From assembly GCA_964621645.1 (NCBI GenBank), contig CAZUMH010000137.1, positions 1-6,673 on the forward strand: a DNA stretch of 6,673 nt, in the 5' to 3' direction. The position numbers and the translations under genes were made by a program. The notes under the pieces are model-generated. The model had not been told where the DNA came from. It made no database searches and saw only the letters and a program-made list of their open reading frames with translations. Positions within the stretch are counted from its first letter, which is position 1, and every line of letters begins with the position of its first letter. Below are positions 1 to 6,233 of this stretch, piece after piece. Source of the DNA: CAZUMH01 sp964621645. Lineage in GTDB: Bacteria > Zhuqueibacterota > QNDG01 > JAGLOF01.

Positions 1-1278
1 GAATACTCCGACATCTACGCGCCGGTCGTCGAGAACGTGAAGCTCGACTTCACCCCCGACCCGACCAGGAGTGAAGAGGAAACAGCCGAGGGAATCAGAT
101 CCCAGCTGCGCCGGGCTGTGGAACAGAGAATTTCGGCAGAGAGAAGCTGCGGCGCTTTTCTCAGCGGCGGGCTCGACTCTTCCAGTGTGGTTTCACTGCT
201 GCATACCGGCGGCAAGAAAGAACTGCATACCTTTTCTTTCCGCTGCAGGGGAGAATCCTTCGATGAGTCCCCTTTTGCCCGCAAGGTGGCAGAGACATTC
301 GGCACCCACCATCATCTGGTGGAATACGGTCCGGGCGAGGTGCTCCTGGCAAGAGAAATGACGGCCCTGATGGATGAGCCCTTCTGTGACGTAGGGATCA
401 ATATTGCCACCTATCTGCTGGCCCGTCAGGCCGCCGGCCTGGTGGATGATATTTTCACCGGCGACGGCGGAGACGAACTCTTTGCCGGCCATCCGGTCTA
501 CACCGCTGATAAGGTAGCCAGGGTGATTGACTTAATTCCCTTGCCGCTGCTGCGTCCCCTTTTCGCATTGGGAAGGAGACTGCGGGATTCGGAAAAGAAG
601 AAGGATCTGCGGGTCAAGATCAAGCGATTCTCAGAGAGTTTTGAATTTCCACGGCAGCTGGGAACACATCGCTGGCGGGTGTATTACCGGACCCAGGAAT
701 TGAGTCAGCTGCTCAGCTCCGGTTTTCTGGAAGGGATTCGGGCGGATGAGAGCCTCTTTCAGGATGTCATCGCCTATAACCTGGAAGCCGGAGATTGTGA
801 CCCCCTTTCCCGTTCGCTGTACAGCGATTATCAGACAGCGGTGCAGTTTTATCTGCGGCGCCTGGATATGGCGCGGCGACTGGGACTTCGGCCCCAGGTC
901 CCTATGCTGGATGAGCGTATAGTTTCCTACTGCGCCACTATCCCGGCAAGGATGAAGCTGCCCGGATTTTCCGACGTGAAGCACGTTGAGAAGATCGCGG
1001 TGGAACCGCTTCTGCCGGAAGAGATCGTACACCGCAAGGACAAGCTGGGTCACAGTATCCCGCTGAAAAACTGGATGCGGGATGATCCGGTCGTGCGCGA
1101 TTTTTTTAATGATACGCTCCTGAGTCGGGAAATGAGGCAGCGGGGACTCTTCCAATCCTCCACAATCACTGAGATGCTGGATGAACACAGCCGCAGTTTC
1201 CGCAATCATTCACACCGGCTCTGGGCGATCCTCGTTCTGGAACTGTGGCTTGAGCACCATTTCGGCGGTAAAAAATGA
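1..1278 (+). CDS. Asparagine synthase (glutamine-hydrolysing)-like amidotransferase, 5'-truncated by window edge
   Basis: The reading frame is open from base 1 to the TGA at 1276-1278 (425 codons), so the true start lies outside the window. The GTG at 37 is only an internal codon. Seen: the ATP-pyrophosphatase P-loop SGGLDSS (nt 163-183), a GDGGDELF motif (nt 460-483), and near the C-terminus VPMLDERIV (about nt 898-924) and a KLGHSIPL stretch (about nt 1042-1065). These are the expected landmarks of the AsnB synthetase domain. Family members are usually about 600-650 residues, so the missing part is roughly the N-terminal class-II glutaminase domain of about 200 residues; whether it has the catalytic Cys cannot be seen. 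The known reaction is ATP-dependent amidation of a carboxylate with glutamine nitrogen in the cytosol. The usual GLEVRVPFLD motif reads GLRPQVPMLD here. With the glycan context this leaves open a non-aspartate acceptor such as a uronic acid; that is inference. Confidence 0.93.
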   Translation, partial: EYSDIYAPVVENVKLDFTPDPTRSEEETAEGIRSQLRRAVEQRISAERSCGAFLSGGLDSSSVVSLLHTGGKKELHTFSFRCRGESFDESPFARKVAETFGTHHHLVEYGPGEVLLAREMTALMDEPFCDVGINIATYLLARQAAGLVDDIFTGDGGDELFAGHPVYTADKVARVIDLIPLPLLRPLFALGRRLRDSEKKKDLRVKIKRFSESFEFPRQLGTHRWRVYYRTQELSQLLSSGFLEGIRADESLFQDVIAYNLEAGDCDPLSRSLYSDYQTAVQFYLRRLDMARRLGLRPQVPMLDERIVSYCATIPARMKLPGFSDVKHVEKIAVEPLLPEEIVHRKDKLGHSIPLKNWMRDDPVVRDFFNDTLLSREMRQRGLFQSSTITEMLDEHSRSFRNHSHRLWAILVLELWLEHHFGGKK

Positions 1279-1302
1279 CAATATACAGAAAGACGTATTG
1301 AT

Positions 1303-1872
1303 ATGTGCACCCCTGTGGGACATACGCTGGCCGGAGCTTCGCTCCTCCAGGTTCTTGAGGGAAGAGGCGCGTGGCGGTCTTCTCTGCCGCGTCTGGCACT
1401 GCTGGCGCTGGCGGCCAACCTGCCCGATGTGGACATCCTTTTCGGATTGGCAGCGAAGCGGCCGGTCGCCTACCATCACCTCTGGACCCACAGTCTCTTC
1501 TTTGCCGTATTGGCAGGAGGGATCATCTTGGCTGCAGCGTTCCTGCTGAAAAAGGGAATAGCGTGGAAGCTGAGTATAGCGGTGACGGCACTGGTCCTGC
1601 TGCATCTGATCTGTGATCTGGTCACTGCAGACAGGAGCGCGCCCTACGGCATGCAGATTTTCTGGCCTTTTGACTGGGGATTTTACCTGGCGCCGTTTTC
1701 CCTCTTTTCTGATGTGGTGAAATCTGCCCGACCGGGGGAATTCTGGTCCAGCCTCTTCTGTCGCTATAATGGGTTGACTGTTTGGCGGGAAATTGTTACA
1801 TTGTTGCCCCTGTTTCTCTTTATTTTTTTTATTGATAAAAGGGGTAAAAGGATTAACTGGAGAAGTAGATGA
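1303..1872 (+). CDS. Membrane-bound metal-dependent hydrolase, YdjM/DUF457 type
   Basis: A 189-residue protein starting at ATG 1303, 24 bp after the asparagine synthase. The opening MCTPVGHTLAGA is the conserved start of this family, which supports the chosen start even though the ribosome site is weak (purine-rich AGAAAGA upstream). Visible likely metal ligands are H7, the PDVD at residues 41-44, HHLWTHS at 58-64, and H101 with D105, followed by WPFDW at 121-125. Hydrophobic segments lie around residues 30-50, 65-82, 90-106 and 163-178, so this is an integral membrane protein. The C-terminus is basic (KRGKRINWRSR). Family members are annotated as inner-membrane metal-dependent hydrolases; no substrate is established. 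The stop overlaps the start of the carbamoyltransferase as ATGA, so the two are probably translationally coupled. A role in trimming or recycling a lipid-linked intermediate is speculative. Confidence 0.85.
   Translation: MCTPVGHTLAGASLLQVLEGRGAWRSSLPRLALLALAANLPDVDILFGLAAKRPVAYHHLWTHSLFFAVLAGGIILAAAFLLKKGIAWKLSIAVTALVLLHLICDLVTADRSAPYGMQIFWPFDWGFYLAPFSLFSDVVKSARPGEFWSSLFCRYNGLTVWREIVTLLPLFLFIFFIDKRGKRINWRSR
1859..1862 (+). promoter_or_regulatory. Ribosome binding site of the carbamoyltransferase
   Basis: GGAG lies 6 nt before the ATG at 1869, inside the 3' end of the preceding gene. The good spacing supports this start, as does the conserved protein opening MIILGVSAFYHDSAA. Confidence 0.6.
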
Positions 1873-3686
1873 TCATACTTGGTGTATCAGCATTTTATCA
1901 CGACAGCGCCGCCTGCCTGCTGCGGGACGGTGATATCATCGCCGCTGCCCAGGAGGAGCGTTTTACCCGTAAGAAGCACGATTTCAATTTTCCCGCCAAT
2001 GCGGTGGAGTTCTGTCTTAAGCAGGCAGGGATTACCATCTCGGATGTTGATCTGGTATCCTTTTATGATAAGCCCTTTATAAAATTCGAACGGATACTGG
2101 AGACCTATATTTCATTCGCCCCGAAAGGGCTGGCTTCCTACATCAAGGCCATGCCTCTCTGGATCCGCCAGAAACTGTGGATCCCCGATCTGATCGAGAA
2201 AGAGACCGGCTTTAAAGGTGATATCATATTTCCGGAGCATCATGAGTCCCATGCCGCTTCGGCATTCTTCCCGTCGCCTTTCAAGCAAGCGGCCTTTCTC
2301 ACCGTAGACGGTGTGGGTGAATGGGCCACCTCTTCCTGGGGCCGCGGATGGGACAACCGGGTCAGTATCGAGGCGGAGCTGCACTTCCCCCATTCTTTGG
2401 GTCTGCTCTATTCCGCTTTCACCTATTTCACCGGATTCAAGGTGAACTCCGGCGAATACAAGATCATGGGCCTGGCACCCTACGGTGAACCAAGGTACGT
2501 GCAGAAAATTTACGATCATCTTATCGATCTGAAGGAGGACGGCTCTTTCCGCATGAACATGGACTATTTCGATTACTGCGCCGGACTCACGATGACCAAT
2601 TCCAGATTCGCCCGGCTCTTTGACGGGCCGCCGCGCCAGGCGGAGACAAAGGTGACGCAGCGGGAAATGGATCTGGCCCGTTCAGTTCAGGAAGTGACCG
2701 AAGAGATCATGCTGCGGATGGCCAGGCACGTGAAAAAAGAGACCGGTGAAAAGTATCTCTGTCTCGCGGGAGGAGTGGCTCTTAACTGTGTCGCCAACGG
2801 CAAGATCCTCCGAGCCGGCATTTTCGACGATATCTGGATCCAGCCTGCTGCGGGCGATGCCGGAGGGGCGCTGGGAGCGGCTTTGATCGGATACCATCAC
2901 TACCTGGGGAATCCCCGCACTTTCAAAGCGGGAGGGGACGCTCAGAAAGGATCGTATCTGGGACCAGCCTATGACAACAATCAAATAAAAACGTTTCTGG
3001 ATAAGAATAATCTGCCCGCGCACTATCTGGATGAAGACGAATGTCTGGACCGGGTGGTGGAATATCTGGCTGGTGAAAAGGTAGTCGGCTGGTTTCACGG
3101 CCGCATGGAATTCGGTCCCCGGGCCCTGGGGAGCCGCTCCATCCTGGGAGATGCCCGCTCACCCGAGATGCAGAAGAAGATGAATCTCAAAATCAAATAC
3201 CGTGAAAGTTTCCGTCCCTTCGCGCCTTCGGTACTGGCCGAAGAAGTGAGCCGCTGGTTCGAGATTGACCGGGAGAGCCCATACATGCTGCTGGTCGCCG
3301 ATGTTAAAAAAGATAAACAAATCGAAATGACCCAGGATCAGAAAAAACTCTGGGGCATCGATAAACTTAATGTGAAGCGTTCGGAAATCCCGGCCGTGAC
3401 CCATGTGGATTACTCGGCCCGGCTGCAAACGGTTAATGCTGAGACCAATCCCCGCTACCACGAGCTCATTAAGAGGATGCATAAAAAAACGGGATGCCCG
3501 GTCATCGTGAATACTTCTTTCAATGTGCGTGGAGAACCTATCGTGAGGTCGCCGGAAGATGCCTACCTCTGTTTTATGCGAACCGAGATGGATGTCCTGG
3601 TGCTGGAAAATTATATACTGCTTAAGGAAGAACAGCCCGAGTTGCACGAGAAACTGGATTGGAGGCAGGAATATGAGCTTGATTAG
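1869..3686 (+). CDS. O-carbamoyltransferase, NodU/CmcH/TobZ (SxtI-like) family
   Basis: A complete 605-residue protein, the normal length for this family. It transfers the carbamoyl group of carbamoyl phosphate, by way of carbamoyl-adenylate, to a hydroxyl group. Seen: the family opening MIILGVSAFYHDSAA, HHESHAASAFF at residues 124-134 (metal-binding His pair of the Kae1-like domain, probably H124 and H128), TVDGVGEW at 145-152, LAGGVALNCVANGK at 299-312 and PAAGDAGGALGAA at 326-338 (nucleotide site). The C-terminal YrdC-like part has GRMEFGPRALGSRSIL at 411-426, YRESFRPFAPSVL at 444-456 and NTSFNVRGEPIV at 548-559. All signature motifs look intact, so it should be active. The gene overlaps the upstream hydrolase by 4 bp and the downstream SxtJ-like gene by 14 bp. 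It is soluble as predicted, but its two downstream partners are membrane proteins. The acceptor is unknown: a sugar or glycolipid is likely from context, but a small-molecule acceptor, as in antibiotic or toxin pathways, is possible. Confidence 0.96.
   Translation: MIILGVSAFYHDSAACLLRDGDIIAAAQEERFTRKKHDFNFPANAVEFCLKQAGITISDVDLVSFYDKPFIKFERILETYISFAPKGLASYIKAMPLWIRQKLWIPDLIEKETGFKGDIIFPEHHESHAASAFFPSPFKQAAFLTVDGVGEWATSSWGRGWDNRVSIEAELHFPHSLGLLYSAFTYFTGFKVNSGEYKIMGLAPYGEPRYVQKIYDHLIDLKEDGSFRMNMDYFDYCAGLTMTNSRFARLFDGPPRQAETKVTQREMDLARSVQEVTEEIMLRMARHVKKETGEKYLCLAGGVALNCVANGKILRAGIFDDIWIQPAAGDAGGALGAALIGYHHYLGNPRTFKAGGDAQKGSYLGPAYDNNQIKTFLDKNNLPAHYLDEDECLDRVVEYLAGEKVVGWFHGRMEFGPRALGSRSILGDARSPEMQKKMNLKIKYRESFRPFAPSVLAEEVSRWFEIDRESPYMLLVADVKKDKQIEMTQDQKKLWGIDKLNVKRSEIPAVTHVDYSARLQTVNAETNPRYHELIKRMHKKTGCPVIVNTSFNVRGEPIVRSPEDAYLCFMRTEMDVLVLENYILLKEEQPELHEKLDWRQEYELD
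3661..3665 (+). promoter_or_regulatory. Ribosome binding site setting the SxtJ-like start at 3673
   Basis: GGAGG lies 7 nt before the ATG at 3673, within the last codons of the carbamoyltransferase. A second purine run, AAAGGAGG at 3693-3700, sits only 2 nt before the in-frame ATG at 3703, too close for normal use, so 3673 is preferred. Confidence 0.65.
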
Positions 3687-4110
3687 CGATGTAAAGGAGG
3701 AAATGGGCTCTCTGGATCTTTCCCGGTCCAGTCTGAGAAAATTTGGTCTTGTGGTGGGCGCCATATTCCTCCTGCTGGGGTTCTGGCTGCTCTACCGGCA
3801 GGGGGAGCCTTTGCCGCGTAATCTGGCATGGGCGGTCGGAGGGGTGCTTGTCCTGACCGGAGGACTGCTTCCGGCCCTGCTGGGTCCGGTATACCGAGTC
3901 TGGATGGGCCTGGCTTTTACTCTGGGCTGGGTCGTCTCCAGAGTTCTGCTGGCACTTATTTTTTATGTTATCGTAACTCCTATCAGTTTGATCATGCGGC
4001 TGGCGGGGAAGCGTCCTCTGGTATTGAAAATGGATGAAGGAGCCCCGACGTATTGGATTCCGATGAAAAAGAAAGAGCTGGATCCAAATAATTATAACAA
4101 AATGTATTAA
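3673..4110 (+). CDS. SxtJ-like small membrane protein
   Basis: A 145-residue protein starting at ATG 3673, which overlaps the end of the carbamoyltransferase by 14 bp. Seen: a polar N-terminus (MSLISDVKEEMGSLDLSRS), then a RKFGLVVG motif entering a first hydrophobic helix (about 24-41), a second helix (about 51-70), a GPVYRVWM turn, and a long third hydrophobic stretch (about 77-105) ending in VTPISLIMRLAGKRPL. The tail is charged and aromatic (YWIPMKKKELDPNNY). This pattern matches my recollection of SxtJ-family proteins, which are found beside O-carbamoyltransferases in saxitoxin and polysaccharide clusters and have no established biochemical role. The position directly after the transferase and the overlap suggest coupled synthesis and a physical partnership, perhaps membrane recruitment of the enzyme; that is inference. 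The frame stays open upstream to 3559, but that stretch is carbamoyltransferase coding sequence in another frame. Confidence 0.85.
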   Translation: MSLISDVKEEMGSLDLSRSSLRKFGLVVGAIFLLLGFWLLYRQGEPLPRNLAWAVGGVLVLTGGLLPALLGPVYRVWMGLAFTLGWVVSRVLLALIFYVIVTPISLIMRLAGKRPLVLKMDEGAPTYWIPMKKKELDPNNYNKMY

Positions 4111-4118
4111 TTGAAGTT

Positions 4119-4124
4119 AGAGGG
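4119..4124 (+). promoter_or_regulatory. Ribosome binding site of the 52-codon DUF5989 gene
   Basis: AGAGGG lies 6 nt before the ATG at 4131 in the 20-nt gap after the SxtJ-like gene. It supports real translation of this very short gene. Confidence 0.6.
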
Positions 4125-4130
4125 TTTCAT

Positions 4131-4289
4131 ATGGCAAAGATGCGCATTTTAATGCAGCTGTTCACCTTTTTGAGGGAGAATAAAAAATGGTGGCTGACGC
4201 CCATCATCATTATTCTGGTACTCCTGGGAGTGATTATCGTGCTCACCAGCGGCAGTGTGGTGGCGCCGTTCATTTACACCCTGTTTTAA
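4131..4289 (+). CDS. DUF5989 (SxtK-like) single-pass mini membrane protein
   Basis: A 52-residue protein that is easily missed by callers with a length cut-off. It starts at ATG 4131 after a good ribosome site and ends at TAA 4287-4289. Seen: a short amphipathic, basic N-terminus (MAKMRILMQLFTFLRENKKWW, residues 1-21, split here as MAKMRILMQL then FTFLRENKKWW), a proline, one strongly hydrophobic helix (about residues 23-39, IIIILVLLGVIIVL core), then a short SGSVVAPFIYTLF tail. A KKWW-P boundary followed by one helix and an APFIYTLF-type end is the DUF5989 pattern as I know it. These proteins accompany carbamoyltransferases, including SxtK in saxitoxin clusters. Function is unknown. By the positive-inside rule the N-terminus should be cytoplasmic. 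The next gene begins one base after this stop, so its translation probably depends on this one. Confidence 0.85.
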   Translation: MAKMRILMQLFTFLRENKKWWLTPIIIILVLLGVIIVLTSGSVVAPFIYTLF

Positions 4290-4290
4290 A

Positions 4291-5265
4291 ATGAGTGTGT
4301 CCGGAAAAAACATTGATGTCTCGGTGGTTATCCCGGTCTACAACGAGCGGGATAACGTACCCCTTCTCTACAGCTCTCTCAAAGATGTGCTCAAGGGAGC
4401 GGGCCTCGTCCATGAGATTATCTTCATTGACGACGGCAGCCGGGACGGCACCCGGGAGAGTCTGCGGGAGCTGGCGCGGACTGATAAAGCGGTCAAGGTC
4501 ATTCTCTTTCGGACAAATTTCGGTCAATCGGCCGCCATGGCCGCAGGATTCAAGAACAGCCGGGGGGAGATAGTGGTTGCCATGGACGGAGATCTGCAGA
4601 ATGATCCGCGTGACATTCCCCGGCTGCTGCAGAAGATCGAAGAGGGGCATGACGTGGTGGCAGGCTGGAGGAAGAACCGAAAGGATAAACTCCTTATCCG
4701 CAAGATTCCCTCCCGCCTCGCCAATCGGCTCATCTGTTCCATCACTGACGTACGGCTGCATGACACCGGCTGCTCTCTCAAGGCGTTCAGAAAGGAGATC
4801 ATAGAAAATATTCGGCTCTATGGAGAATTGCACCGTTTCATCCCGGTGCTGGCCCGGATCGAAGGAGCCCGGATTACCGAAATGCCGGTTGATCATCACG
4901 CCAGAAAATTCGGGAAATCAAAATATAACATAACCCGCACCTTCCGGGTGATCATGGATTTAATCAGCCTGAACCTGCTGCTTAAGCACCTGCGGAATCC
5001 CCTGCGGTTCTTCGGATCCATCGGGAACTGGATGATAGCGGCCGGCCTGGGAGCAGGCATCTGGGTGATGTGTCGGATTTTTTTCACCCATACTTCCATT
5101 GATCAGCTTAATGTCATGATAACCCTGGTTTTTCTAATGATCGCCGTGGGAGTGCAGTTTCTTTTTATGGGACTGATGGCAACCCTGGTAACACAGACGG
5201 GCGAGAGGCGCGGGAGAACGGTCCTGCAGCTGACCGCACCTAACAGCGAGGATGACAATGAGTGA
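4291..5265 (+). CDS. GT2 glycosyltransferase, polyprenyl-phosphate sugar synthase-like (DPM1/GtrB/ArnC type), intact
   Basis: A 324-residue protein from ATG 4291, one base after the preceding TAA. No clear ribosome site is present, so reinitiation is likely. An in-frame GTG at 4255 would add 12 residues that overlap DUF5989 in another frame and is rejected. Seen: VSVVIPVYNE at 10-19, FIDDGSRDGT at 45-54 (nucleotide-sugar binding D47, D48), MDGDLQNDP at 98-106 (DxD metal site D99, D101), a VAGWRKNRKD stretch at 123-132, LHDTGCSLKAFR at 156-167, and the RKFGKSKYN motif at 205-213 typical of dolichyl/polyprenyl-phosphate sugar transferases. Two C-terminal transmembrane helices follow (about 241-264 and 274-300). 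The known role of such enzymes is to load a sugar from a nucleotide donor onto a polyprenyl phosphate at the cytoplasmic face of the membrane. The sugar is not predictable. Its stop overlaps the next gene by 8 bp. Confidence 0.93.
   Translation: MSVSGKNIDVSVVIPVYNERDNVPLLYSSLKDVLKGAGLVHEIIFIDDGSRDGTRESLRELARTDKAVKVILFRTNFGQSAAMAAGFKNSRGEIVVAMDGDLQNDPRDIPRLLQKIEEGHDVVAGWRKNRKDKLLIRKIPSRLANRLICSITDVRLHDTGCSLKAFRKEIIENIRLYGELHRFIPVLARIEGARITEMPVDHHARKFGKSKYNITRTFRVIMDLISLNLLLKHLRNPLRFFGSIGNWMIAAGLGAGIWVMCRIFFTHTSIDQLNVMITLVFLMIAVGVQFLFMGLMATLVTQTGERRGRTVLQLTAPNSEDDNE
5248..5251 (+). promoter_or_regulatory. Ribosome binding site favouring the 5258 start of the second GT2
   Basis: GAGG ends 6 nt before the ATG at 5258 but touches the alternative in-frame ATG at 5252, which leaves no spacer there. 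The start at 5258 is therefore preferred, which removes two residues. Confidence 0.5.
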
Positions 5266-6217
5266 ACAAAGATCCGGCCGGGCGGGAGACTGCCGGACGT
5301 CGGTAATCTTTCCGGTGTATGAATGTGCCGGAGAAGTGGATCCTCTGATAGACCTGCTCCTGGCTGCTATGGAAAAGAGCGGACGAACCTTCGAAATTAT
5401 CATCATCGACGACGGCAGCAAGGACACCACCTGGGAGGAATGTCAGACCCGGACCGCCGGGGACAAGCGCTTCCGACTGGTGAAGATGCGGTCTCATTTC
5501 GGAGAATCGGCGGCCCTTGCCGCCGGTCTGAATAACGCTTCAGGTGAAGAGATAGTCTTCATCACCGGGCGGGTGCGGGTCAATCCCGAAGGACTGCCCC
5601 GGCTTCTTGAGAAATTAGATGCGGGCCTTGATTTGATTGTGGGCTGGAGGCATCCCCGCCGCGACTCTCTCTTAAATCGGGTCGTCTCGCGCATTTTCAA
5701 TAACATGGCCCACTGGATATCCCGGGTGAAGCTGCACGACATCAACAGCGGAGTTTTCGTGGTGCGAAGAGAGGTATTGGGAAAGATATCTTTCTACGGG
5801 GATCTGTTCAATTTCATCCCGGTGCTGGCCGCCCAGCAGGGATATAAGATCGGCGAAGAGAAAATCGAACAGCTCTCAGGGATCTTCCGCAGGTCACGGT
5901 ATCCCCGGGAGTATATCAGACGTCTTCTGGATATTATCACGGTCTTCTTTCTCTCCCGCTACTCCAAGAAGCCAAACCACTTCCTGGGTTTTCTGGGGAC
6001 CTTTCTCTTTCTGCTGGGGCTGGGCATCGAGATCTATCTGTTCATTTACCGGATTCTCCTCCTCGGACCCATCGCCGGCAGACCGCTGCTTCTGCTGGGA
6101 GCCCTGCTTTTGGTCATCGGGATCCAGATGATCTCCATCGGGCTCCTGGGTGAGATGATTATTTTTACCCATGCCGGAGATATCGAGGAATACAACATAG
6201 AAGAAATTATTAATTAG
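5258..6217 (+). CDS. GT2-fold membrane protein with degenerate catalytic motifs, paralogue of the upstream GT2
   Basis: A 319-residue protein (321 if the ATG at 5252 is used) that aligns end to end with the upstream GT2: SVIFPVY near residue 15, IIDDGSKDTT near 49-58 (D51, D52 kept), HFGESAALAAG at 80-90, GWRHPRRDSL near 129-138, LHDINSGVFVVRREV near 159-173, and two C-terminal helices (about 242-268 and 276-300). The differences fall on functional positions: PVYNE becomes PVYEC, the catalytic MDGD becomes ITGR (T103, R105; codons 5564-5572), and KFGKSKYN becomes IFRRSRYP. The frame is open and free of stops, so this is a maintained protein, not a decayed gene. It may have lost metal-dependent transfer and act as a regulatory or structural partner of the upstream enzyme, or it may use an unusual mechanism. 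It ends in a short acidic tail (GDIEEYNIEEIIN) after the last helix. Confidence 0.88.
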   Translation: MSEQRSGRAGDCRTSVIFPVYECAGEVDPLIDLLLAAMEKSGRTFEIIIIDDGSKDTTWEECQTRTAGDKRFRLVKMRSHFGESAALAAGLNNASGEEIVFITGRVRVNPEGLPRLLEKLDAGLDLIVGWRHPRRDSLLNRVVSRIFNNMAHWISRVKLHDINSGVFVVRREVLGKISFYGDLFNFIPVLAAQQGYKIGEEKIEQLSGIFRRSRYPREYIRRLLDIITVFFLSRYSKKPNHFLGFLGTFLFLLGLGIEIYLFIYRILLLGPIAGRPLLLLGALLLVIGIQMISIGLLGEMIIFTHAGDIEEYNIEEIIN

Positions 6218-6224
6218 GACCAGC

Positions 6225-6228
6225 GAGG
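6225..6228 (+). promoter_or_regulatory. Ribosome binding site of the third GT2
   Basis: GAGG lies 5 nt before the ATG at 6234, in the 16-nt gap after the second GT2. It supports this start. Confidence 0.55.
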
Positions 6229-6233
6229 CGGTT

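Noticed and set aside
631..1209. Long antisense open frame of about 190 codons opposite the asparagine synthase gene
   Set aside because: Its translation has no recognisable motif or sensible composition and it fully overlaps a well-supported gene; a shadow frame in moderately GC-rich DNA.
1823..1830. Run of eight T residues inside the hydrolase gene, a possible slippage or phase-variation tract
   Set aside because: It encodes the hydrophobic FLFIFF stretch near the C-terminus, where a shift would change only the last few residues. The run is short and is not followed by a hairpin-based terminator pattern.
3703..3705. Alternative start of the SxtJ-like protein at the in-frame ATG 3703, after AAAGGAGG
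   Set aside because: The spacing of 2 nt is too short for efficient use, and the ATG at 3673 has a properly spaced GGAGG. It cannot be fully excluded.
3159..3764. Antisense open frame of about 200 codons opposite the end of the carbamoyltransferase
   Set aside because: It covers the strongly conserved C-terminal motifs on the other strand and crosses the junction with the next gene; no independent support.
4255..4290. Extended GTG start for the first GT2 at 4255
   Set aside because: The added residues (MWWRRSFTPCFK) are unlike a GT2 N-terminus and come from out-of-frame reading of the DUF5989 gene; there is no ribosome site.
5244..6228. Identical octamer CAGCGAGG before the second (5244-5251) and third (6221-6228) GT2 genes
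   Set aside because: It contains the GAGG ribosome site in both cases, and the flanks differ. Chance or shared ribosome-site constraint explains it better than a regulatory repeat.
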